This document shows, in pieces, positions 38,166 to 47,543 of a stretch of DNA of 64,000 nt. This DNA is from Prorocentrum cordatum (taxonomy: Eukaryota > Sar > Dinophyceae > Prorocentrales > Prorocentraceae): positions 699,001-763,000 of the forward strand of contig CAUYUJ010015294.1 in assembly GCA_963575745.1 (NCBI GenBank), given 5' to 3'. Positions within the stretch are counted from its first letter, which is position 1; each line of letters starts with the position of its first letter. A model generated the notes under the pieces. It was not told the origin of the DNA, did not search any database, and saw only the letters and a list, made by a program, of their open reading frames with translations. The position numbers and the translations under genes were made by a program.

Positions 38166-41100
38166 CTATTTCTTTTTGTTTGACTTTTTACTGGGCATGG
38201 CAGCTCCTCTCCGCAAGGCCGAACTAGGGCCCGAGCGGGGCTTGAGAATCCCCCCGGGTTCCAGGGGAAGTCCGTCAGAAAACGTTGAATCAAGATAATC
38301 TTGGCGCCGCTTAGCGGCCCAGAACTTAGGCGTCACAATGTTGACAAGATACAGAACTTTGACCCATGCCATAGGGTCAACAAATCGTTTTGTTCCAATA
38401 TCAGCAGCCTCACGTTGCGTACTTTCGTATTGCAATTGAACTAGGCCACGAGAAACTTGTTCGGATACAGCTGCTGCATCAACTCTATGTTTTCTTGGTA
38501 GATGCATCCATTTCATCGACCCGCCTGCCTTAATGACCTTGCAAACTGCTTGGTTATCTTCCAAGAATAAGCATCGCACCGGTCTATCCAGCAGGATCTC
38601 CCACAGCGGTAATGCCGCAAGCAGCTCCTTGCGTAACGCAAGGTCGGCCGCAACGATCTCAGCCTCAAGTGTGCTGTGAGATACGCATGTTTGTCCTTGC
38701 GAACTCATCGATTGGCCTGCCCGTGTATACGGGCCCCAAATTGCTTGATAACTGGCGCTCGTGCTCCTGTGTGTTCGAATGTCACTCGCCAGATCTGCAT
38801 CATAGTATTGCTTTACCAGAACATCATCCTTTATGTCACCCACCCACGAGGTCATACGATAATGGGATATACATTTTATGTAACATATGAGGCGGAAGAG
38901 GTCAATGTCTTGCTGTTCTGTCCACTTTGTGATGCAACTGGCAGTTGGACACACAGCACGGAGCATGTCGTATCTGGCCACTCTCGCCCCGCAAAGTATC
39001 TTCATCAACACTTTTGCTGCAATGGGTTGAAGCACTCCCGACTGAGTCGGTGGTTCAGGGTCATCAGGGCTAGCTGCTGCGGCATCAAGGCCAAGCACCT
39101 CTATCTCCTTGTCAGGAGGGCCGGTATCAACGTTAATCTGTAACGCTGACGCTATAGCCTCCTCAGCTGGGGAGTAAATTTCTCCTCTGGGGCCGCCCTG
39201 TCCATCTTCTAAGTCGGTAAGTTCAGGACCGAACGGGGTGCCCGCGGCCGGATATGCGGCCGGGTCTGCGTCCGTCAATTGAGCGTATAATGTAACATAG
39301 GAATCAAAGAACTCTGTCATATCGTATTCGGTGACTTTCACTAGTTTTGGTTCTCTCGGCCGGCATGGCACGGTCGTCTGAGACGCCGAGTCACCCCCCG
39401 TTTCCTCCTCACTACCCTCGTCTGCGACGGAGGCGTTTTTCTTAACTTTGGGAGGAGGCGGGTCAAGTGCCGCAGGCAATTCCCCGTGCCACTCACTTGT
39501 CTGAGTCGATAATCTATGCTCGCATCCTAAATATCCAACAGCCGTTGGAGGATCTATTTCTATGCCTTTAGGGCAATTTTCCGAAGGTTCTTGAAGTAAC
39601 TTCCATCCCTGGGCTAGCTTGTCGGCAGGTCCCGACAGTTTGAAATCATCGACATCGATGATCAAGAAGATTTGCAATTCTTTGTGGAAGTAACAGCTAC
39701 GCCACGGGCTACAGTTCACGAAGCCTTTAGCCGTGACATGTCCCTCGCAATGCTGCCCCCAATATCCGCCCGAAACAGGGCGCCCGTACAGCGATAAGTA
39801 CAGTGGACATACGGGGTTCCGCATGTTGGACCATGCTTTGGGCCATTCGTCACGAGGCAAGAAAACCCAAGTAGGAGCGCCTCCCAACTTTGATTGCGTG
39901 TAAGCTTGTCGAGCATCAGCTTGTTCGATACTATGGCCTTCAATCAACCCGTAGGTATCAGCTGCGTTGCTGGCCTGCATGGTCGCGGGACTGCTGGAAA
40001 GTTCCTGAAATAATGCCACGTCCTTGTTTTGGTCTCTAACACTTGAACCGTCAAAGACTACCCGACCTTTGTACTTACGGTCTTTGTGTCCTAGCGGCAA
40101 TTCTGAATTCTTTTCAACAAGGATCGCAAATAAACTGCCGAAATGGGCTGTTTTCCCTTTGAGTTCGGCAACAACATCGGAACATTCCCTAACACCATCC
40201 TCTATCCACGTGCCAATGTCGCGCAATCTGTCCCACTCTTTCCTCCAGGCAGCTTGAGCGTCTTCATTTGCCTTGGCCTCGTCTTTCGAGACCGATCTGG
40301 CTACAGCGGCATCTATGCGGGCACAATGCCAGTCACTGGGAAGTTGGAAGGGTTCATCAATGACAGATTTTAAGTCAGTAAAAGGATTAGAGAAGTATTG
40401 CACATCAAATCTTTCTTTGTCACGATGACTGATATCTTTGGCTGAGTTATCTTGTAACGGCATGCGAGGCACGCTTCGCCGCGACGCGGCGGCCGCCGGA
40501 CTCGAGGTCTGGCTTGCCTCATCGTTGTCCTCAGATTTTCCGTTATCATCATCGGACAAGGGAACCCTGCCGGCTGAGCCGGAGGGTAGCCCGTCTCTTG
40601 CAATAGTGCCTCCATACCATGTCTGTTTCCACCAAATGTCCTCGTCATCCGACAGATGTTCTTCGGGAACATCTTCTTCTGATGAATCATCAGTCTCAGA
40701 TGTGGCTTGACAGCCCTGGGTGTTTCGCGACGCCGCCCCTCGCCCACTGCCAGGGGTGTAGCGCAGGCTGCCATTTTGAATTCGACGTAGCTGCTCAGCC
40801 ACCTTAGGTGCAGTTAGCCTAGCTTCGGGGACAGCCGCAAGTGGCTGAGCCACTGCGGGATTGGGCGGAGTCGGTGGGTCGTCCACATCTAGACCGATGT
40901 CACGCAGGAGACCGAGACAAGGGCCGGGATCCTCTATACCGAAGAATCCTCTCTTTTCTGCCTTGTATTGTTCCACGGCCTGTCGGCGCTGGGCTTGGTT
41001 CATATTGAACCATCGTCCAGGATGTACTCCGGGGTTGGTGGACCCAGGTAACTTCTTCAGCCATTGGGCACTGTATTTTGGGTCTGGGTCTGTGAGCCAC

Positions 41101-42068
41101 ACTCGGGTTATAGGCGCATAATCAGGGTCATAATAAAGAACAACTCGTATACTACATGTCTTTCGACGGCCTGTCAACGGAAGCATTTGAGTTAATTCAT
41201 CTTTTGTAAGTCCAGCAGCAATCCGTCTGTCTTCAAAGTATTCCATCGTGTCCACATGTTGAATTGTTCGGGCAAGAAGTTGCCCTTTCCCTGGAACTTT
41301 CTCACGCGGCTTAGCCGCTGAGAAATTAGACGGTCTGTCCAGGCGATACTCGAGTTGTGCGAGTCCCAGTTTCTGGTTTTTGTCTGCAGGATGGGAATCG
41401 CGCCGAGGGTCCCTGCCGTCAACTACCAAAGGCACATCACCCACATACAAACCTCCAGGACCGTCGTCTTCTAAATCGGCCTCAGAGTCAAAGCGTGGGG
41501 CGCCCTCGCCTTCTTGAGGAGGCGGTGGCACCATAATGGCAGGATCATCAGCATCAAATGTGTTGTCCGGTCTTATCCCTGTGGCTGGCTGTGATCCGTC
41601 TGGGACGGCCGCAGCCTCTCCTGTCTCTGTAGGGATTGTGACGGAACGTACCTCCGTCGCCGCTTTCTCGTATGCTTCTCGCAAGGGGAACTGAGGCGAT
41701 TGGTCATCAGCAGTACCATCGAAGATGTTGCTGTACACTTGATCAGATTTCTCGATCGTAGGTCGTTTTCCCTCTGGTGTACGCCCTGATTCCATATTCA
41801 GTCCGTCCAGTTGTCTCAGAGGTGCGAAACCGGGATTCAGGTGGAGGCACATAACGGACAAGTGATCCGAAGGGAAGAAGCGGAGCATTGAACTGGCACC
41901 CGAAGCGTCTTTCCCAACTGGACTGCCCTTCAGCGGGGGTCCTAGTATTGTAGCATAAACAAAAATATCGAACTGCGTAGGTCCAATATGGTGGTGGAAG
42001 ACCAGCCTGCATGAGTAAGGCTCTGGCTCCCATCTGCGCAACACCGTTCGCGCGCTCGGCGACAGCAT
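38166..42068 (-). CDS. Reverse transcriptase and RNase H of element 3
   Basis: 1300 codons in frame 2, the longest frame of the element. The first 110 or so are shadow of the integrase C terminus. A long acidic linker leads to a copia RT (about residues 620-900): EQADARQAYTQSKLGG holds the first catalytic Asp, and FLIIDVDDFKLSGP is the DD box with Asp-Val before it. RNase H (about 1090-1260) has CVSHSTLEAEIVAAD, LFLEDNQAVCKVIKAGG and HRVDAAAVSEQV. It ends with a Lys-rich tail and UAG; the same frame is then open for another 58 codons. It copies the element RNA into DNA in the particle. Confidence 0.82.
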   Translation of the reverse strand: MLSPSARTVLRRWEPEPYSCRLVFHHHIGPTQFDIFVYATILGPPLKGSPVGKDASGASSMLRFFPSDHLSVMCLHLNPGFAPLRQLDGLNMESGRTPEGKRPTIEKSDQVYSNIFDGTADDQSPQFPLREAYEKAATEVRSVTIPTETGEAAAVPDGSQPATGIRPDNTFDADDPAIMVPPPPQEGEGAPRFDSEADLEDDGPGGLYVGDVPLVVDGRDPRRDSHPADKNQKLGLAQLEYRLDRPSNFSAAKPREKVPGKGQLLARTIQHVDTMEYFEDRRIAAGLTKDELTQMLPLTGRRKTCSIRVVLYYDPDYAPITRVWLTDPDPKYSAQWLKKLPGSTNPGVHPGRWFNMNQAQRRQAVEQYKAEKRGFFGIEDPGPCLGLLRDIGLDVDDPPTPPNPAVAQPLAAVPEARLTAPKVAEQLRRIQNGSLRYTPGSGRGAASRNTQGCQATSETDDSSEEDVPEEHLSDDEDIWWKQTWYGGTIARDGLPSGSAGRVPLSDDDNGKSEDNDEASQTSSPAAAASRRSVPRMPLQDNSAKDISHRDKERFDVQYFSNPFTDLKSVIDEPFQLPSDWHCARIDAAVARSVSKDEAKANEDAQAAWRKEWDRLRDIGTWIEDGVRECSDVVAELKGKTAHFGSLFAILVEKNSELPLGHKDRKYKGRVVFDGSSVRDQNKDVALFQELSSSPATMQASNAADTYGLIEGHSIEQADARQAYTQSKLGGAPTWVFLPRDEWPKAWSNMRNPVCPLYLSLYGRPVSGGYWGQHCEGHVTAKGFVNCSPWRSCYFHKELQIFLIIDVDDFKLSGPADKLAQGWKLLQEPSENCPKGIEIDPPTAVGYLGCEHRLSTQTSEWHGELPAALDPPPPKVKKNASVADEGSEEETGGDSASQTTVPCRPREPKLVKVTEYDMTEFFDSYVTLYAQLTDADPAAYPAAGTPFGPELTDLEDGQGGPRGEIYSPAEEAIASALQINVDTGPPDKEIEVLGLDAAAASPDDPEPPTQSGVLQPIAAKVLMKILCGARVARYDMLRAVCPTASCITKWTEQQDIDLFRLICYIKCISHYRMTSWVGDIKDDVLVKQYYDADLASDIRTHRSTSASYQAIWGPYTRAGQSMSSQGQTCVSHSTLEAEIVAADLALRKELLAALPLWEILLDRPVRCLFLEDNQAVCKVIKAGGSMKWMHLPRKHRVDAAAVSEQVSRGLVQLQYESTQREAADIGTKRFVDPMAWVKVLYLVNIVTPKFWAAKRRQDYLDSTFSDGLPLEPGGILKPRSGPSSALRRGAAMPSKKSNKKK

Positions 42069-43303
42069 TTTGTTTCTATATTTCCTGGGATGGTAGGATC
42101 ATGGGCAATATTGAGCTCGTAACATGCCCTGGCAAGCTCTCTTGCACCATCTGTATAACAATATTCAAACTGTTCCTCCGGGGCTCTCAAGTTTACTAAA
42201 AAGTTGCAACCGTGAACCGCAGACTTGTCGTGTACACCCTGAGCGGCGAGAAAATCCGTAGCTCGGTCGCGAAAAGTCACACACGCGGTCTCGTCGTGGA
42301 GTCCCCGCGAGAGTTCATCCATCGCGAACCAATGGTCAATCGTCGTCAGTTGTCCGAACGAAGTGGGATTAGCGTATGGGCGGGGAACCTTTAGCCCTTT
42401 GTTCTGCGCTTTGCGCTGTTGCTTTCTGATAGCTTTGGCCCAATTGCACACTGGACAATATGGGTTCTTGGGACTATGAGTTAGAAGGCGCGGTAGGGAG
42501 GCTGCAGCCTTTTTGAGCCGCTCGGCAAGGGTCTCCGACACCTCAACCTCCGCAACATCTGGGTCTAAATCTGGCGGTGCGTCGACGTCGACTAAGTCGA
42601 CACCGTCAGCGTCTCCAACCTCGCCCTCCTCGGGTCCAGGGGCCGCGTTGCACGCACTGGAGTCTAGTCCTCTACTTACTTCGTACGGGAGGTATCCTGA
42701 AACTCCGTATCCGTACTGGCATCCATATGCGGCAGCGCAAGCCTCGGCTTTGCCAGGCTGCTCGTCGAATGGACCGACGGCTTGACCGTGGTCGGGCAAA
42801 GCTGAGAAACTTTTAGGGGCAGCAATACCGATCGGCGTCCGATTCCAACCGCATTCGCTGGCCACCTGAGGCGAATCGTTGGCATCCGCAGAATCTATCG
42901 AAGACGGGGAAGCGGGCGCGATCTCAGTCGGCCGCCCATCAGCGTAGCTGTGGGTACCAATCAGCTCATGCGTGCGCAGGTCTATGGTTACGCGAGTCTG
43001 GACAGCATGGGGCGGAGGGCCTCCCGCAGATTCCACGTTGTCCAAGAATGCCTTGGCGCCCGGCGTCACGCGACACCACCGCTCGGGGGGCTCGCTCCTT
43101 CCGGCGGCAGCTGCGCGCATCCACTGACCCAGCGCCTCCTTGCCTGATAGGGTCAAGTATGGCATCTTGCCCTCAACGGCCAGGTCCACTCTTTGGCCGT
43201 TGGGCAACAATAGGTAGGGCCTTTGGCCTGCTGGCCAAAAGAAACTAAAGCCGTGATCCATGCACCGCTCTCCTACCGAAATCACGCACGGGGTCTCCGG
43301 CAT
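41743..43303 (-). pseudogene. Integrase of element 3, split between two frames
   Basis: Frame 1 (43303-41942) starts inside the protease C-terminal strand (ETPCVISVGERC). It contains the integrase HHCC finger (LTHSPKNPYCPVCNWAKAI), the first catalytic Asp (TTIDHWFAMD) and the second (YTDGAREL). At an A4 run near 42083 the credible frame becomes 0 (42033-41743), which gives an AER-type segment with the third catalytic residue and then GARALLMQAGLPPPYWTYAV. A further change is needed to reach the RT frame. Two single-base indels would account for this. Confidence 0.75.
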
Positions 43304-43305
43304 GA

Positions 43306-44199
43306 CTAAAGCATTAAAACTACCACCCTTAAATTTGGGACACGCGATGCGAACTGAACCGAGGGCCTTAGATTCCCCCCAGCAGTGTTTAGAGTGATCG
43401 ATTGCGGAAGCTGTCGAATCAATATCATTGCGCCTGCGCTCCTAATGCATTTCTCCGCAATTAGGTTGTACCCGCACCCTGTGTCTATGATGAAGCTCAA
43501 TGCCCCCAGATACGCAGCGTCTTTGCCTGTGCATCCAGCAGCGGCTGAGCCGTGCGGTCCTCCTTTCCCCTCTTCTACCTTCAACCATAGATGCCAGACG
43601 TGATCTTGCAGGTCTGATGCTCTGATTAGAGCTTCAGCGACAGATGCCCTCGACTGTGTCGACATCTGTCTGCGCATTTCTCCTGGGAGCTTCCATCTAT
43701 CTTTGCTACTTGAAGGCAACTCTTTCAAGTCGTGGCGACGCGCCTTCCTCCAAGTGATAGTCGGCTCCTCAGTAGAGGGGTGAAAACGGACACGGCGATT
43801 GCGCCGGTTACTATTCCGATGTCTTATGCAACTCCTACTAGGGGGAACGCACCAGTACTTCTTGATCGCGCCCCGAGAAAGAGGGTGCAGGAAATTCGCA
43901 AGGACATTGACGAGACTCTCGACCTGTTTCCTGCTGTCCTGGTGATACTCACCTTTGGAGGTATCCCAATAGTCTCCTCCATCGGAACTAGATGCAACAG
44001 TCAAAAACTTAGGGCTGTTTTGCTTCTGCCCTGGGAGGCCCCGGAATAATGAGGCGGGGCACGCGACGGCACCCAAGCTGATTGAATCGGCGGGTCTCTT
44101 CCACCCCCCCCGTTTTCTGCTCAACCGACGCAGGCTTCGCCGCGTCTGCCAAACAAGGGCGGCAAGAAAGAATACCATTAATACAATTATGTTTGTCAT
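43306..44199 (-). pseudogene. Aspartic protease segment of element 3, with hydrophobic N terminus
   Basis: 297 codons in frame 0, continuous through a UGA (44242-44244) with the CCCH segment upstream. It opens with a hydrophobic stretch (IIVLMVFFLAALVW) followed by Arg/Lys, like a membrane anchor. The protease active site is SFIIDTGCGYNLIAEKC (DTG), and ITLNTAGGN is the flap-side strand. The C-terminal strand and the VISVG element are in frame 1, reached by a -1 change at C CCA AAT (43339-43333). The last 15 residues given here are shadow. Confidence 0.7.
43333..43339 (-). promoter_or_regulatory. Candidate -1 frameshift heptamer CCCAAAT
   Basis: In frame 0 the coding strand reads C CCA AAT, an X XXY YYZ heptamer in the correct phase, and a -1 slip leads directly into the frame that completes the protease. 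Splitting a protease domain by recoding would be odd, so a one-base indel is at least as likely. Confidence 0.3.
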
Positions 44200-44241
44200 T
44201 CCTCCAGCACTGACTGCTGAGCCGCCAGTGTGGAGCCATTG

Positions 44242-45189
44242 TCACGCAACTGGATGACCTGAAGTGGTCTTGGCGAACCAGCATTCCTTTCCGCGTGACC
44301 ATTTTCCCGTTTCCTTGTATGAGCGGCAGACCATGTCTTTGCCTTTGCCACCGCCTTTGTTTTTCTCTCCATCCTTTCTACGCTTGTCGGAATTCGCACT
44401 AGTGGCTCTGGAGCCACCATTGCTTCCCGTCGAAGAGATATTGGCAGCGGCAGCATTGGCCTGTTTGGATGTACGCTCATATCCCAAAGATTATCCAGCG
44501 TCAAGTCTCGCTCGTTCCCACTTGTCACGCTTCAGCTTCTCAGCATCGGTTAACCCCCTATGGGCTTTGTTACATCCGTCTTCGGGTCCTCGACAATTCT
44601 TGGGGTCTCGGGAGTATGCGTAACACGGAATGGTACTGTCTTTCCCACGCGACTGACTTCTATTCTTCTGCTGTCCTCCTGTCCCGCGGTTGCCAGTCGG
44701 GGTCTGGGATCGGCCCTGCCCCTTTCGGCCCCTGTCCTTCGATCTCCCTCTAGGGCCCTTATCCTGGGCAGGAGCGGCACTGGATTTTCGTCCCGCACTC
44801 GGCTGAGCCGGTGCGGCATTCTTGGGCTTCTTATGATTGAAGGGACAGCCCTTTCCTGCGTGCGGGCAAGTTTCGCCCTTGTGCACGTATCTGCACGTGG
44901 TTTCGCCCTTAGTCTTCCCGCTTTTCATGACATCTGAGGGTTTCCCCAACTTAGCAGCAATCTCTGCCGGGGCGGCTTTACTGCCTGCATTCTTCCGGTT
45001 GTCATTGCCTCCGCCTCCGCCGAATCGTGCTTGCCTAGCACGTTGGTTCGAGGTGCCCTCATGCACGCTGATGTTCCACTCTTCTTTTTCTCGCAACATC
45101 ATGTCTTCAATCTGCTCCATTAGCCATTCATAAGTCTTTACGCCATGTCCCATTTTATCTTTTTGACAAGTCGTATCATTGGCATACAA
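44242..45189 (-). pseudogene. Gag C-terminal region with CCCH zinc fingers, element 3
   Basis: Frame 0, broken by UAA at 44491-44493 and ended by UGA at 44242-44244; the frame is otherwise open into the protease. Fingers: CRYVHKGETCPHAGKGCPFNH, CYAYSRDPKNCRGPEDGCNKAH and CRSYKETGKWSRGKECWFAK. The first two are canonical C-x7/8-C-x5-C-x3-H CCCH fingers. The third has Trp where the second Cys is expected and no final His, so it looks degenerate. CCCH fingers bind single-stranded RNA and would replace the CCHC knuckle of ordinary Gag. The linkers are Arg/Gly/Gln-rich. Confidence 0.7.
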
Positions 45190-46110
45190 AGTTCAGTTTG
45201 CTCGGCATTCTGCGCTGTTCGAGAAAATGTGCATGAATCGAGGCCCTCATCTCATCGGACGGAGGCTTAGCGCCATAAAGCTGTTGATACACGTCTGTCC
45301 ATTCATTGTAGAAATGATACAGGTCAGCATCGGGCTTGCGCGGGTCAATGAACACCTTGAAGAGGTCACGTGAAATGCGATGTTGTCCCAACTTCGATCT
45401 TACCGAACACCGATGGCAAATTGCTCGCACCATCTCGCGTCCAGCCATGAGTCTTCCCACGTTCTGGGCGCTGAATTCCATGCGAGTAATCTGTTGGAGG
45501 AAATGAGTATGATGACCAGGCTGATATCGACTCTTTCGCATCCTGTTGAATTGTCCGATAAGATTTGTTGCGATCATGAGGTCGAGACGCTGGAATCGTC
45601 CTGCGTCTTTGAGTTGTTCATCCTCCACAGCTGGACCCATAGCCTCAGCAATCCAGTGCCGTGCTGCCTGGCTCTCGGGCGATGATCCAGCGATTGCGCG
45701 TGCTGCGTGCATTTTCCACTCACGAATGTTCGTTGCATCAGGGATGTCCAACAAATCAATTTTCTGGTTTTTACCAACCTGTCTCCGCTGATCCAACGGC
45801 GTGCTTTCGTCAATTACTACCGAGTCGCGCGGTCCGCCGGGGTCCTGAGGCCCCCTGCGTCCACCCCCGCCATCAGAGGGGTCTGATCCCCCTGGGCATC
45901 CCGGAGGCGACCCACGTGGTCTTTTACCGCGATCAGCTTTATGCGAAGATACGATCTCAGTGTTAGGAGCGTCGCTCTTGTCGTCTCCTTCTTCGCCTTG
46001 TCCTGCTTCGCCCGACGACTTATTCGCCGTCGTTCCCGTAGGACCATCTCCATAGGGTGGGCGGAAATTGGCGAGAGTATTATCTTCGTTAGGTCCAGTT
46101 AGCTTAATCC
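45176..46110 (-). CDS. Gag core of element 3
   Basis: Frame 1, open from about 46110 with no AUG of its own, so it was probably joined to the leader in frame 2. After about 105 disordered codons comes a helical region (IREWKMHAARAIAGS, LDLMIATNLIGQF, DLYHFYNEWTDVYQQLYG) of the kind seen in copia Gag. It ends in UGA at LNFVCQ, while frame 0 continues the protein as YANDTTCQKDKMGHG with a 14-base overlap, so one base change separates it from the CCCH segment. Confidence 0.65.
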
Positions 46111-47465
46111 CTTACAGGACGTCCATTATCGGCGGTGCTCGGCTTCGCCGGACCTTCTAGGACAGGGCCTGGAATGGTAAAGTGCTGACGCAATAGCGGC
46201 CTCACGGGAGTTTCTTGCGAAAACAACGGAAATCCGAATGAACTCGATGTGAGTCCAGCATCTCGTTTATTTTCAGTATATGGAGTCGGGTCGGCGATGA
46301 TAGCCTTAAGTCTCATCTTTCCTTTCTCTGCGAAGGCTGCGTTCGAAACAATCTCTTCTTCTCGCACATTGGCAGCTGACCTTTCACTCTTCCACAGGTC
46401 GCATCTAGAGCATCTTCTAGTGCTCGCATCGATATGTTCTTCACACGCCGACCTACCACATCCGACGCAATTGTCCGTCTTTAGACGAAAACAAACGGCG
46501 CAGAATTGATTCACGGAGAGCGTGTTTCCCTTCTCCTCGGGAGGAGGATGTGTTGTACCTCCTACCAGCAGGGTCGATGCTCCCGCATTTGTCAAGGTCG
46601 TCTGATCAAATCGCGTTGGGACGGGTATTATGCCAGACGACTGAGCCGTCGACAACTGGTGCATGTTCGTTCCAGTCGGCTTAGCCGGCGGGCATTTAGT
46701 ATTGCTCGAAGTCACGCGCTGGAGGGAGTATCTAGCTTCCTCATGCGATTTAAGCTCTTCCAGATAGAGATTGTTCTGGTTGGCTATCTTCGCAGCTACG
46801 GCTTGGGCGTTGGCTGCATCCAGCCTGGCGGTTTTGAGCTCTTCTTGTGAGCCATGTTTTTCTCGTTCCGCCATGGCTGTCGCGATCTGTTCCCCTTCTA
46901 TCCTGGCCGCCGCGACGGCAGCGGCAACCGCGTTGGCGTCAGAAGATTCCTTGTTTGCCATCATGACGGCCTGTCTCTCCGACGTCAATCATTCTCTGTA
47001 TTTATTTTCGGCTCCCCGCTCCACTTGCCATTTAACGGCCTCGGTCTGATTATACAGGTGTTCTATCAGCGCCTGTTCCCGCTCTCTAGCAGCCATGGCC
47101 AGGGCGATCCGCTCAGCCTCGAACGTTTTTCTAGCTTCGACCACAGTTTCAGTTAATTCTTCTCTGTCCAATCGAGCCCTTTCGGCCAGCTGCGCTTCAT
47201 TGGTCAGAAACTCCCTCTGAGTGTTAGCCTCCGCTGGCCTGGCCTGGTCCTGAATAGACTGCATGAGGAGATGCGCGCAGTTATGCTCGCCCATTGGGCA
47301 ACACTCCGTGCACGGCCATTGCGCGTTGCACTTGTTGCAAACGTCCGAGCAACTCTTGCGCACTGGGTTCCTACATGCGCCTTCTGGCCCGTTGGCTTTT
47401 CCTGGGCATCTGCTCTCCGCCTGAGGTGCGCAGTCAGGGTTGGGGTTCCAACATGCCTCCATCAT
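46104..47465 (-). pseudogene. Cys-rich and coiled-coil leader protein of element 3
   Basis: One frame broken by UGA at 46989-46991. The first part has a Cys-rich head (SCSDVCNKCNAQWPCTEC, CPMGEHNCAH) and then a heptad-like helix (EAERIALAMAAREREQALIE). After the UGA the helix continues (VAAAVAAARIEGEQIATAMA), showing that the stop interrupts one coiled coil. Near the end is a second cluster, CAVCFRLKTDNCVGCGRSAC then CSRC, like a B-box or RING finger. It is upstream of Gag and in frame with the acidic ORF before it. Role unknown; oligomerisation is likely. Confidence 0.6.
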
Positions 47466-47543
47466 AGAAGCTGTACTATTGCTCCTTGAAGTAGATCTCG
47501 CCCCTGATCTTGGTATCTTGGGTCTCCCCCTGCTTGAAGCAAT

